Shown in pieces: positions 41,644-51,051 of a stretch of 64,000 nt of DNA. The notes beneath the pieces are model-generated. The model saw only the letters and a list, made by a program, of their open reading frames with translations. It ran no database searches and was not told the origin of the DNA. The stretch is from Phycisphaerae bacterium. Its GTDB lineage: Bacteria; Planctomycetota; Phycisphaerae; UBA1845; UTPLA1. The stretch is from the NCBI GenBank assembly GCA_023150615.1, contig JAKLKO010000015.1, positions 21,625 through 85,624 on the forward strand, in the 5' to 3' direction. How positions within the stretch are numbered: the first letter of the stretch is position 1; every line of letters starts with the position of its first letter. The position numbers were made by a program, and so were the translations under genes.

Positions 41644-43422
41644 TCATCCCTTGACTCCCGTCAGCGCGACTCCCTGGATGAAGTACCGCTGCGCCAGCAG
41701 GAAGATCAGGATCACCGGAACGGTCATGACGACTGCACCGGCCATGATCAGCGTGAAGACCATCTCCTTGCCCGCCATGAATGAGAACAGCCCGAGCGCC
41801 AGCGGATAGAGCCGCTGGTCGTTGACGTAGATGAGCGGGCCCATGAAGTCGTTCCAGACGTACATGAACGTGAAGACGCTGATGGCCGCCAGCGTGGGCT
41901 TCATCAGCGGCAGGGCGACGTGCCAGTAGATGCGGAAGAAGCCGCAGCCGTCGATCTTGGCCGCGTCCTCGAGATCGCGCGGGATGCCCTTCATGGCCTG
42001 CCGCAGCAGGAAGATCGCGAACGCGTCGATGCCGAGGCACGCGGGCACGAACAGCGGCGCGAGCGTGTTGTACCAGCCGAGCTGACGGTAGATGACGAAC
42101 GACGGGATCATCGTGACCTGCACCGGGATCATCAGCGTCGCCAGCACGAGCGCGAAGCAGAGTTGACGACCGGGCCATTGCAGCCGCGCGAACGCGTACG
42201 CCGCCAGCGAGCAACTGAAGCACGTCCCGGCGATGTTGGCCAGCGCGAGGAACGTGCTCGTGCCCAGGTAGCGCCAGAAGGGCACTTCGGCCAGCATCTC
42301 GCGATAGTTGTCCGTGCCCTTGGCCCAGTATGCCTCGGCGGGCGTGCTGCGCGAGACCTGCACGCGCAGACGCATGACGTTCGGCCCGTGGTCGTACTGC
42401 GGGCCGGCGTCGATGCGCTCGAGCCGGACGTAGAGCTTCGGCGCGAGTCGATCATCGTCGGGGCCGGGCAACTGGAAAGAATCCTCGAGAAAGCTGTCCT
42501 CGCCGAGGTACTTCGGGGCGGCGGAGCGGTACAGCTCGCCGTTGATCTCGGCCAGTGCGCGAAGCTCGTGCCATGTCTCATCGCGCCGAACGCCGATCGC
42601 GACGCTCTTGAAGACCGGCCGATCGCTCGCGGCCGGCGGTAAGGCCGTGAGGTCGCCGCCGCGCGGAAACTCGACCGGCAGCTCAAAGTCCGCGGCCAGT
42701 TCGAACGCCTCGCCCCGGCCGAAGTCGTAGCTCACGACGGCCATCGGCTGCTCGTCCTCGCTGCGATAGGCGAGGCGCGCGACGCCCGCGGGGTCCGGCC
42801 CGAGCCGCCAGAACTCATCGACCGGGGTCCGGCCGGTGACGTCGTGCATGCCGTAGTTCGTGTCCTTGACGATCACGCGGCTGAGTGCGACGTAGCGGTA
42901 GCCGGGGTTGAACGCGTCGGGGAGCATCTGCGGACGCTGCTCGATGGCCTGCCGCACGGCGCGAACGACGGCCGCGTCGTCCTGCGTCCACACCGCGCCC
43001 GGCAGCGTGGCCCTCAGGCGTGCGTAGACGCCTTCGGCCGTTTCATCGACGGCGTCCTGGTGATCGGCGGAGCGCGACAGGGCCTGCAGGCGGCGATTGC
43101 CGCGGCGCGCTTCGGCGTCGATCCACGTCTCGACCGCGCGCGCGATCTCGTCGCGGAGCAGCGGCCAGAGCGTTCCGCTCCACCGCGCCGCATCGACATC
43201 GTCGGGCGGCTTGAGCTCGTGCGTAGTGCGATCGACGTACGGGCTGGTGGCCCGCGGGACGGGTGTTCGAGGGAAGATCCGCAGCGTGTCGCTCTGGACT
43301 TCTTTATCCATCTTCCAGCTCGTGCCGAGCAGCCAGAGATAGGGCAGGACGAAGACGCACGAGCCGGCCAGCAGCACGCCGTGCAGGATCAGGCTTCGCC
43401 AGGCGGGTCGCGCGCGGTGCAT
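41644..43422 (-). CDS. MalG-type ABC permease with large extra domain after helix 1
   Basis: 592 residues, about twice the family length. Helix 1 is at about 10-33 (HGVLLAGSCVFVLPYLWLLG). Residues about 40-380 form a soluble insert on the outer side with no membrane helix. The usual five-helix MalG core then follows: TFLALANIAGTCFSCSLAAY, the EAA loop EDAAKIDGCGFFRIYWHVAL, and VILIFLLAQRYFIQGVALTGVKG at the end. The insert is rich in charged and aromatic residues with beta-like stretches (FKSVAIGVRRDETWHELRAL) that could be a sugar-binding sandwich. It follows the fused permease by 6 bp with GGAGAG as ribosome site. It probably imports maltodextrins. Confidence 0.88.
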   Translation of the reverse strand: MHRARPAWRSLILHGVLLAGSCVFVLPYLWLLGTSWKMDKEVQSDTLRIFPRTPVPRATSPYVDRTTHELKPPDDVDAARWSGTLWPLLRDEIARAVETWIDAEARRGNRRLQALSRSADHQDAVDETAEGVYARLRATLPGAVWTQDDAAVVRAVRQAIEQRPQMLPDAFNPGYRYVALSRVIVKDTNYGMHDVTGRTPVDEFWRLGPDPAGVARLAYRSEDEQPMAVVSYDFGRGEAFELAADFELPVEFPRGGDLTALPPAASDRPVFKSVAIGVRRDETWHELRALAEINGELYRSAAPKYLGEDSFLEDSFQLPGPDDDRLAPKLYVRLERIDAGPQYDHGPNVMRLRVQVSRSTPAEAYWAKGTDNYREMLAEVPFWRYLGTSTFLALANIAGTCFSCSLAAYAFARLQWPGRQLCFALVLATLMIPVQVTMIPSFVIYRQLGWYNTLAPLFVPACLGIDAFAIFLLRQAMKGIPRDLEDAAKIDGCGFFRIYWHVALPLMKPTLAAISVFTFMYVWNDFMGPLIYVNDQRLYPLALGLFSFMAGKEMVFTLIMAGAVVMTVPVILIFLLAQRYFIQGVALTGVKG

Positions 43423-43428
43423 GGTCGG

Positions 43429-46341
43429 TCACTCTCCGGCGTAATAGACCCAGCGTTTCGACAGGCGCATGTTGATGAGAGTCAGCGTGATCAGCAGGAG
43501 CACGAGCACCCATGCCATCGCAGCGCCGTAGCCGAGCCGGAAGTAGGAGAAGCACTCGTCGAAGAGCTTGTACACGTAGAAATAGGTCGAGCGTTCGGGA
43601 TAGCCGTTGGGCGTCATGATGTACGCCTGTGTGAAGATCTGAAACGTCTGGATCATGCCGATGATGAGATTGAACAGGATGTAGGGGGAGAGCATCGGCA
43701 GCGAGATCTTGAAGAAGCGTCGGATCGGGCCCGCGCCGTCGAGGGCGGCGGCTTCGTAGAGGTGCGTCGGAATGTCCTTCAGGCCGGCGAGCCAGATGAT
43801 CATGCTCGAGCCGGCGGTCCAGAGGTTCATGATGATCAGCGCCGGCTTGCTCGTGGACTTGTTGGTGAGCCAACTGATCGGCGTGCTGAGCGAGAACCAG
43901 TCGAAGTGCGCGTGCATCCAGTTGATGACATGTTCGATCCCGACGGCGCGGAGCAGGTAGTTCAGCAGGCCGTTTTGCGCGTTGAAGACCCAGAGCCACA
44001 GGACGCTTGCCGCGACGACGGGCATGATTGCGGGCATGAAGAAGAGCGTGCGATAGACCTTCATCCCCACGACGCGGGCGTCGAGCAGCAGCGCTAGGCC
44101 GAGTCCGATGGCCATGCTGATCGGCAGACCGAGGGCCATGAAGAGCGTGTTGGCCAACGCCCTGCGCACGCCGGTCGGCACGGTCTCCTTGCCGCCCGGG
44201 TCGGCTCCGCCCCAATCGACCGTAAACATCTCGCGGTAGTTGTCCAGCCCGACGAAGACAGAAGGGTTGATGATGTCCGTTGATGTGAAGCTCATGACGG
44301 CGGAGAAGACCATCGGTCCGCCGCTCAGCACAATAAACCCGACGAGCCACGGCAGTGCGAAAAGCACGCCGGCGGACCACTCGCGGCGATAGAACCCGCG
44401 GGCGCGGTGGCGCCGCCGGAAGCGGACGTACGTAACCACGGCCATCAGTCCGACGAACGCGACGTACGCGAGCGTGAGGATTCGCCAGGGTACCGCCGGC
44501 CGGTCGCGGTCGCCGTCGAAGAACTGCGACAGACCGCGATTGACGCGCTGCGCCTGGTATTGCAGGGCGGCGCGCGGCTCGACGGTGTGGCTCCACGCGA
44601 TGTTTTGCGCATCGGCCTGCGCGTTCCAGAGGAGCTGGCCGACGGGCGAGACGGGCCGGAATCGCCCGAAGGCGAGGACGTCGCGGTGGGAGGCGATGGC
44701 GCGCTTCATGCTTTCGGGCATATCGGGCACGTCGATGTAGCGGCGGAACTGCTGCTCGGTCAGGCGCTTGTTGGCCATGAGGCGCGGCACGTAGAGCCGG
44801 CCCTGGCCCCGCTCGCGCTGCGCATCGTGCTCGTTCATGACGGCCGCGCCGCCCTCGGGCGAGGAGAGGAACTTGATCAGCGCCCAGGCGGCGTCGAGCT
44901 TCTCGGGCGGACACGTCGACGGGATGCAGTATGCGAATCCGGCGACCCACGTGGAGCCGCGCAGGCCTTCCTTGCGTCGCGCCTCGAAGACCGGCGGCGC
45001 GACGGTCGCGAAGCGCGTATTGCGCGCGTAGCGCGCTAGGTCGCGGAGGAACCAGTCGCCGTTGACAAACATGGCGATCTGGCCGCGATAAAACGGGTGA
45101 TCGGCGCGCTCCTGGTAGCCCTTGCGGAAGCCCTCACACTTGTCGAAACCGCCGAGCGCATCGTAAATGTCGGTTGTCCACTCGAGTGCTTCGACGATTC
45201 GCGGGTCATCGAGCGTGCAGGTGCGGCCGTCGGGCGACATGAACTCGCCGCCGTTTGCAAAGCCGTAGAGATACAACCACGCGTTGCCGTGCTGCGGCTC
45301 GAAGCCGATGCAGCGCAGGCGCCCTTCGTCATCCCAGCGCGTGAGCGTGAGCGCATAGCCGTCCTGATCGAACACCTTCACGCGCTGCCGTGCGCGTTTT
45401 GGGAGCGACAGCGGCTTCTTGCCGTGGGGCGAACGCACGCGCAGCCGGTGCGCGTCGAGCACCTCCGCGACGATGCCGCGCGTCACGGCGCCGTTTTCCG
45501 CGATGACCGAGACCGTGTCGCCCGGCCGGACGCGGCGGACGGGATCGCCCGATGTGAATTCGGCCGACGCAGAGCGGACGATCAGATCGTCGGTTTCCGC
45601 GTCGGCGACGTCCCAGCGCTTGCGGAGGATCTGCTCCCACGTCTCCGGCGGGCGCGGGCTTCCGGTGTCGTCCACCCGCCCGGCCTGGATCAGCAGGTCC
45701 GTGTTGTAGTACAGCACCCGCGTGTCCATGTAGTTCGGGATGCCGTACAGGCCGACCTTGCCGTCGGGGTTGCGGCGACGATCGGGATCGCGATAGAGGC
45801 ATTCCTCCCACGTCGGCGCGTAGTAGTCGGCCGGGTCGACGAGGTATCGACGGCGCCGGGCCGCTTCGGCCTCGGCGGCGCGGATGGCGGCCGCGTCGGG
45901 AGTCGGCGCGGCCCGCAGCGCGGCGAGCCTTGCTTCGGCCTCTTCGACGAGCCTGCGGTCGCGCTCGATGAACTCGGTCAGGTCTCGGAACGCTCCGCGG
46001 GCCGCCCAGGAGCAGATGGCGAAGCGATCGTACTCGACCACCTCCGGCGGGACGCCGCCGGCGATGCCGCACATGAGTCGCTGCGGATTGCCCTCGCCCT
46101 CCAGGTTCGTTCGGACCGCTCCGGAGCCGAGGATGCCGCGGTAGTTGCGGTCGGCGAAATGTCGCTCGAAGGCATCGACCGCTTCGAGCTGGCGACCCTC
46201 GTACGGGCCGTTGAACCAGATGGTGACCTCGGTGGCCGGTGGTCCGCCGGCCACATCGCGGTGCGACGGGGCTTTCGGGTAGAGCGCGTAGAGGACGAGT
46301 GCCGCCAGCGCCGCCCGGACGAGGAATCGAGAGCGTGACAT
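43429..46341 (-). CDS. Solute-binding protein fused to MalF-type ABC permease
   Basis: 970 residues. Residues 7-25 are a signal anchor (FLVRAALAALVLYAL). About 37-590 is a family 1 extracellular sugar-binding protein: EVTIWFNGPYEGRQLEAVDAF, YGIPNYMDTRVLYYNTDLL, WEQILRKRW, FYRGQIAMFVNGDWFL. An extra SH3-like module (about 270-335, RVRPGDTVSVIAENGAVTRG) sits inside it. A helix at about 640-660 leads to the permease (GVLFALPWLVGFIVLSGGPM onward) with the EAA loop YEAAALDGAGPIRRFFKISL (about 860-879). The binding protein is thus tethered to the channel. It follows the GH13 gene by 23 bp; no ATPase gene is present. Confidence 0.9.
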   Translation of the reverse strand: MSRSRFLVRAALAALVLYALYPKAPSHRDVAGGPPATEVTIWFNGPYEGRQLEAVDAFERHFADRNYRGILGSGAVRTNLEGEGNPQRLMCGIAGGVPPEVVEYDRFAICSWAARGAFRDLTEFIERDRRLVEEAEARLAALRAAPTPDAAAIRAAEAEAARRRRYLVDPADYYAPTWEECLYRDPDRRRNPDGKVGLYGIPNYMDTRVLYYNTDLLIQAGRVDDTGSPRPPETWEQILRKRWDVADAETDDLIVRSASAEFTSGDPVRRVRPGDTVSVIAENGAVTRGIVAEVLDAHRLRVRSPHGKKPLSLPKRARQRVKVFDQDGYALTLTRWDDEGRLRCIGFEPQHGNAWLYLYGFANGGEFMSPDGRTCTLDDPRIVEALEWTTDIYDALGGFDKCEGFRKGYQERADHPFYRGQIAMFVNGDWFLRDLARYARNTRFATVAPPVFEARRKEGLRGSTWVAGFAYCIPSTCPPEKLDAAWALIKFLSSPEGGAAVMNEHDAQRERGQGRLYVPRLMANKRLTEQQFRRYIDVPDMPESMKRAIASHRDVLAFGRFRPVSPVGQLLWNAQADAQNIAWSHTVEPRAALQYQAQRVNRGLSQFFDGDRDRPAVPWRILTLAYVAFVGLMAVVTYVRFRRRHRARGFYRREWSAGVLFALPWLVGFIVLSGGPMVFSAVMSFTSTDIINPSVFVGLDNYREMFTVDWGGADPGGKETVPTGVRRALANTLFMALGLPISMAIGLGLALLLDARVVGMKVYRTLFFMPAIMPVVAASVLWLWVFNAQNGLLNYLLRAVGIEHVINWMHAHFDWFSLSTPISWLTNKSTSKPALIIMNLWTAGSSMIIWLAGLKDIPTHLYEAAALDGAGPIRRFFKISLPMLSPYILFNLIIGMIQTFQIFTQAYIMTPNGYPERSTYFYVYKLFDECFSYFRLGYGAAMAWVLVLLLITLTLINMRLSKRWVYYAGE

Positions 46342-46364
46342 GCCTCACCGCGCCCCGCGCCGGG

Positions 46365-49300
46365 CTACAACTTCGATCCCGCGCGCACGAAGACTGCGCC
46401 CGTCCAGCCCGGCAATGTCCCGCCCTTCAGTCGGCCGCTGTCGATCTTCCACCGCGGGGCGACGCCGGCTCGCGGCCGGATCGTCGGTCGCGCGGTGGGG
46501 TCGTTCGCGGGCGGTGCGACCAGCTCGGTGTCGCGGTCGTCATCGAGGCGGATGAGGGCGCCGTCCTTCAGGCCGCCGAGCGGCACGTCGACCCGATAGG
46601 GCTTCGCGCTGTTGTTGAGCACGACGAGTAACGATTGGCGCCCGAGCGTCCGGGAGTAGGCCAAGATGTTTCGATCGTCGTCGGTGGCGAGAACCCGGAA
46701 CGATCCGAGCTGTAATGAGCGGCTCGTGTTGCGAATGGCGATGAGACGGCGGAAATAGTCGCGCAGGCCGGGGACGGGCCGCTCGTGCGGATCGTCGTTG
46801 GGCGGCAGGTCGTCCCAGTACATCGGCTTGCGGCAGCTCGGATCGTCTGCGCCATACATGCCGACCTCGTCGCCGTAGTAGATCATGGGCGCGCCGAGAA
46901 ACGTCATCTGGCAGAGCGTCATCAGCTTGACGCGCTTGTAGCATTCGGGCGTGGGCCGCGCGGGGTTGTAATTCGGGCCGTTGTCCTGAAGGCGGTTGGC
47001 CTTGTCGTATTCGAGATCGGGGTTCATGAACATCGACGCGATGCGATCGGTGTCGTGACTGCCGATGAGGTTCTGGAGGACGAGATTGACCTGGGCTTCG
47101 TAGAAGGCGAGCGCGTCCTTCAGTTCGCGCGCGAACTGCGATGCGCGTGTCGCCTTCGCGCGGTTGACGAAGAAGCGCTGGGCGCGCTTCGCAAACTCGT
47201 AGTTCATCACCGCGTCAAAGGTGTCGCCGCGGAGCCAGTCTTGCGCCGGGTCCCAGATCTCGGCGACGATGTACGCGTCCGGGTTGATCGACTTGACGAG
47301 CGCCCGCCAGTCGCGCCAGAAGTTGGCGTTCACGTCCGTCGCGACGTCGAGCCGCCAACCGTCGATGCCGTCGGACGGGTCGCCGTCGCCGTTCGGGTCC
47401 ATCCAGCGGCGCGTGATGGCGAAGAGGTGCTCCCGCACGGGCCGGGACAGTCCGGTCTCCTCGACGTGCCGCAGCCGCGGAAGCTCGCCGTTCTCGCGGT
47501 CCCAGCCGCGATAGCGGAACGGCTTGAAACTCGTGATGTCGAACCAGTCGACGTAGGGCGATTTCTGCCCGCCGCGCTGCACGTCCTGGAAGGCCCAGAA
47601 CTCGCGGCCGACGTGATTGAACACACCGTCGAGGATCACGCGGAAGCCCATGCGGTGCGCGTCTTGCAGGAATTCGAGGAACAGCCGGTCGCTGTCGGAC
47701 CACTGCCAGGACTTCGGATCGGCCGTTTCCCCCTTCAGGCGAAGGCGGCTGTCGCGCACGGCGAAGTGATCATCGATATGGCGGTAGTCGGACGCGTCGT
47801 ACTTGTGCAGCGACTCGGCCTGAAAGATCGGGTTGAAGTAGATCGCGGTGATTCCGAGGTCGCGGAGGTAGTGCAGCTTCTCGCGAACGCCCTGGAGGTC
47901 GCCGCCGTAACGCCGCTTGAAGATGTTGTCGTAGAAACGGCCCTGCTCGCGGTACCCCGACTGGGTGGCCATCGACCCGTCGGACTTGCGCGGGCGGTAG
48001 AGCTTGAACCACTCGTGCTGCCAGGGAACCGCGGTCGGCGGATCGTTCGACGGATCGCCGTTGCGGAAACGCTCCGGGAAGATCTGGTACCAGACGGCCG
48101 TCTTGGCCCAGTCGGGGGTTTTGAAACGCTTGTCCGGCCGGAGCCGAAACGGTTGTCTGCGCTGTTTCATGCCGGGCTGAATCCCCGCGTCGTCCAGGCG
48201 GCAGATTTCGTCGCCGTCGCGCAACACGAACTCGTACGTCGCGCCGTGGGCATCATGCTGAACAAACGCGGTCCAGTAGTCAAAGCCGAAGCGAGTCGCG
48301 GACTTCGTCAGTTCGACCGATTCGGCGAGTCCGTCGCCCTCGATCGTAACGGACTCGACGTCGTCGGCGAGCGTGCGCAGGCCGATCCGCGCCACGTCCG
48401 CCGCGAGGGCGTCGACGTCGTCAGGACGGGATGGATCGTGGCGCACAGCCTCTCGACAGACGTGGACTGGACGCGGCGGCCCGAATCGCGCCGCATCGTC
48501 GCCGACCAGCACTCCGCTGTTGAAGTTGTCCTTGCCAGCGGATGATCGGAATCGCGGATCGGCGCGCGGGTCCTCGCGCCAGTGCACGGCGTTCACGACG
48601 AACTTGTAGGCGTAAACACCTTCAGGCAGTTCGACGATGCGACGGAATCGGTCGTCCGGCTCGTCGTACATCGGCGCGGAACCGATTCGCCACTGGTTGA
48701 AGTCGCCGACGACATCGATGCGCTCGACCAGGAGGCCGGGCGGCAGCGCAAGATCGGCGGCGCGTACGGTGAACTCGTGACCACGGGCCGGCACGACGAC
48801 GGCGGCTCGATCGGTCGGATTGAACATGATCCAACTTGGACCGGTCGAGGAGGCTGGCGCCTCCAGCGTCGCAGCCGGCCGGGCTTGTTCGTTTCCGACT
48901 GCCGGCCGGATGCGGATCTGCGTCGGCGGTGCCACGTCGGACGGCAGGGATGCCGCCCAGCGGCCATCGCCCAACGGCAGGAGTTGCAGACGGCTCGTAT
49001 TGCCATCCCGGCCGCGAAGCTCGGCCAGCCAGCCATGTCCGGCGTTCACCGTGACGCAGGTCTGCTCGGATGACTTCCCTTCGTCCAGCCGCAGGCAAAC
49101 CTCGTAGCGGCCCGGCCGGTCGAGCGTATGGCGCGCGCGGAGGCCGTTCAGGTTCGCGCTGAGGCGGGTCGGCATGACGGCTTCGATCGAATCCATGCGG
49201 CGGACGGTGAACTCGGCATGCGCGAGCGGTCGATTCTGCGCGGGCAGACTCGCGCGGCCGTCCAGCGCAAGCTCGCCGCAGCCCATCGCCGCACCGCGGA

Positions 49301-49694
49301 CGATCAGGACCGGCTCGGGCCGGGTCGGCTCCGCGCGTTCGAGGCCCCAGCGTCGCGATTCGACGTCGAGCCAGAGCGTATACAGGCCGGTCTGCGGGAC
49401 CGCCAGCTCGATATCGCGGCCGGGCTGCTCGAGTCGGTCCGCGTCCGCCGCGCCGAGATGGCGATTCCAGGATGCGTTGAATGTGAACTTGAAGGTGTAG
49501 GAGCCGCAGATCCACCGTCGGCGCAGTTCGTAGCGGTCGCGGACGCGCGTGAGGCGGTATTCCGAGTCGCCGGCATTCCAATTGTTGAACGAGCCGGCGA
49601 GAGAGACTTGCTCGTCGCTGCGTGCCTGTCCAAGCGCGATCGGATGCAAAAGCGCGAACAGCGCGACGGTGGCGGTCTTCAGTGCGAAGCGCAT
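46365..49694 (-). CDS. Large secreted GH13 enzyme (neopullulanase/cyclomaltodextrinase-like)
   Basis: 1109 residues. Signal peptide (ATVALFALLHPIALGQA), then a starch-binding-like Ig module (VSLAGSFNNWNAGD), further beta modules, a second such module (DVVGDFNQWRIGSAP) and a third Ig-like stretch before the catalytic domain. GH13 starts near 531 (VWYQIFPERFRNGD). Region I is DGVFNHVG (about 690), region II DGWRLDVAT with the nucleophile (about 778), region III AEIWD (about 811), region IV SHDTDR (about 880). Domain order and IGSHDTDR suit neopullulanase-like enzymes that cut short dextrins. I chose 49694, where the signal peptide begins. Second gene of the LacI-led run. Confidence 0.9.
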   Translation of the reverse strand: MRFALKTATVALFALLHPIALGQARSDEQVSLAGSFNNWNAGDSEYRLTRVRDRYELRRRWICGSYTFKFTFNASWNRHLGAADADRLEQPGRDIELAVPQTGLYTLWLDVESRRWGLERAEPTRPEPVLIVRGAAMGCGELALDGRASLPAQNRPLAHAEFTVRRMDSIEAVMPTRLSANLNGLRARHTLDRPGRYEVCLRLDEGKSSEQTCVTVNAGHGWLAELRGRDGNTSRLQLLPLGDGRWAASLPSDVAPPTQIRIRPAVGNEQARPAATLEAPASSTGPSWIMFNPTDRAAVVVPARGHEFTVRAADLALPPGLLVERIDVVGDFNQWRIGSAPMYDEPDDRFRRIVELPEGVYAYKFVVNAVHWREDPRADPRFRSSAGKDNFNSGVLVGDDAARFGPPRPVHVCREAVRHDPSRPDDVDALAADVARIGLRTLADDVESVTIEGDGLAESVELTKSATRFGFDYWTAFVQHDAHGATYEFVLRDGDEICRLDDAGIQPGMKQRRQPFRLRPDKRFKTPDWAKTAVWYQIFPERFRNGDPSNDPPTAVPWQHEWFKLYRPRKSDGSMATQSGYREQGRFYDNIFKRRYGGDLQGVREKLHYLRDLGITAIYFNPIFQAESLHKYDASDYRHIDDHFAVRDSRLRLKGETADPKSWQWSDSDRLFLEFLQDAHRMGFRVILDGVFNHVGREFWAFQDVQRGGQKSPYVDWFDITSFKPFRYRGWDRENGELPRLRHVEETGLSRPVREHLFAITRRWMDPNGDGDPSDGIDGWRLDVATDVNANFWRDWRALVKSINPDAYIVAEIWDPAQDWLRGDTFDAVMNYEFAKRAQRFFVNRAKATRASQFARELKDALAFYEAQVNLVLQNLIGSHDTDRIASMFMNPDLEYDKANRLQDNGPNYNPARPTPECYKRVKLMTLCQMTFLGAPMIYYGDEVGMYGADDPSCRKPMYWDDLPPNDDPHERPVPGLRDYFRRLIAIRNTSRSLQLGSFRVLATDDDRNILAYSRTLGRQSLLVVLNNSAKPYRVDVPLGGLKDGALIRLDDDRDTELVAPPANDPTARPTIRPRAGVAPRWKIDSGRLKGGTLPGWTGAVFVRAGSKL

Positions 49695-49807
49695 CGTCGG
49701 GCCGCGGCGCACATGCGTCGTTCGTGGATCCGATTGCGTGCGGATTTCGGTGGATCGCTCGGCGGGGACGTTGGATCGATGGGCGTGTCGGATCGGGCGC
49801 ATGGGGA

Positions 49808-50845
49808 TCAGCCGGGCTTCGGAGGAGGTGCCGCCGACTCGCGGGCGATCAGCCGGACGGGCCGCGTCTCGCGGACGGACCTGCGGCGGCCCTCGACGAG
49901 ATCGAGCAGGCATTCGCACGCGTGATAGCCGAGGTCGTGCAGCGGCGTCTGGATCGTGGTCAGCGGCGGGATGCAGTACGCCGCCTGGCGCAGGTCGTCG
50001 CAGCCGATCACCGACAGATCGTCGGGGATGTGCCGTCCGAGGTGCGTCAGCGTGGCCATTGCGCCGATGGCCATCTTATCGTTTCCGGCGAAGATCGCCG
50101 TGAGCTTCGGATCGCGCTTCAGTAGAAGGCGCGCGGCGTCCGCGCCGCCCTCTTCGGTGTACTTGCCATCGACGACCATCGACTCGGGCAGCGAGTGTCC
50201 GGCCGCGTTCAGGGCCATCTCGAAGCCGTGGCACAGGTCGTGGCTCGTACGGACCTCGACCGCGCCGCGGATCAGTCCGATGCGGTGATGCCCGAGGGAA
50301 AGCAGGTACTCGGCCGCGAGCCGGCCGGCCGCTTCGTAGTCGCAGCGCACGTAGTTGAGATCGAGCCCGTCGATGTAGTTGTTGATGATGAGCATCGGGC
50401 GCAGTCCGTCTTCGAAGTCGGCGAGGTACGAATCGCGGCTGGTGACGCCGATGCAGAGCATGCCATCGACGAAGTGGCGATCGAACAGTTCGCGGTACTG
50501 GCCGCGGGCGATGAAATCGGGGTCGGCCATTTCGAGCAGCAACTTGTACTGCGACTTGGCGGCGCACTCGTAGGCGGCGCTGATCAGCTCACCGACGTAG
50601 GCGTCGGCGAAGGCGTTTCGGAGTTCGGGAACGAGGATCGCGATGATGTGCGATCGTCGGGCTTGCAATCCCTGCGCGAGGCGGCTGGGTCGATATCCGA
50701 GTCGATCCACTACGTCGAGGACCCGTTTTCTCGTGGCGGAGCTGATGCGGCTGTCGCGCTTGTTGAGGACGAGCGAAACGGTGGTGAGGGACGCGCCGCT
50801 TTCGCGAGCTATGTCACGGATGGTAATATGCTTGCGCTTTTGCAT
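49808..50845 (-). CDS. LacI/GalR family transcriptional regulator
   Basis: 345 residues. The helix-turn-helix is typical (ITIRDIARESGASLTTVSLVLN) with the hinge helix GYRPSRLAQGL, so it binds palindromic DNA. The periplasmic-binding-like effector domain follows (IIAILVPELRNAFADAYVGEL, DLSVIGCDDL, PPLTTIQTPL). It heads the minus-strand run with the GH13 enzyme and ABC genes, so a maltodextrin-like effector is likely. Likely operators are the palindromes at 51001 and 57401. I chose ATG 50845, just before KRKHITIRD; an in-frame upstream start at 50893 lacks support. Confidence 0.92.
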   Translation of the reverse strand: MQKRKHITIRDIARESGASLTTVSLVLNKRDSRISSATRKRVLDVVDRLGYRPSRLAQGLQARRSHIIAILVPELRNAFADAYVGELISAAYECAAKSQYKLLLEMADPDFIARGQYRELFDRHFVDGMLCIGVTSRDSYLADFEDGLRPMLIINNYIDGLDLNYVRCDYEAAGRLAAEYLLSLGHHRIGLIRGAVEVRTSHDLCHGFEMALNAAGHSLPESMVVDGKYTEEGGADAARLLLKRDPKLTAIFAGNDKMAIGAMATLTHLGRHIPDDLSVIGCDDLRQAAYCIPPLTTIQTPLHDLGYHACECLLDLVEGRRRSVRETRPVRLIARESAAPPPKPG

Positions 50846-50966
50846 GAAATGCAGGGCCCCAGGGGCGTTACGATCCAACGTCGTGAACTGCACGGGGGAT
50901 CACAAGGCAGGAAATCGCGGGAACCGAACGTGATGAAACGATTTGGCCTTTTTTCCGCCGCACGTA

Positions 50967-50994
50967 TTGCAATAGGTCTGGCCTCCGGTATACT
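50967..50994 (+). promoter_or_regulatory. Promoter of the pseudopilin gene
   Basis: TTGCAA (50967-50972), 16 bp, TATACT (50989-50994), plus strand. The predicted start point falls at the left edge of the LacI-type palindrome at 51001. Confidence 0.65.
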
Positions 50995-51000
50995 TGAGTA

Positions 51001-51014
51001 GTAAAAGGTTTTAC
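51001..51014. promoter_or_regulatory. LacI-type operator O1
   Basis: GTAAAAGGTTTTAC, arms GTAAAA/TTTTAC, perfectly symmetric apart from the two centre bases. It lies over the start point of the plus-strand promoter and 156 bp upstream of the lacI-like start codon, so it could control both directions. AT-rich palindromes are rare in this GC-rich window; a close copy is at 57401. Confidence 0.65.
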
Positions 51015-51051
51015 TTCGCTTAACGATACCCGACCCGATGGCGAAATTCAA

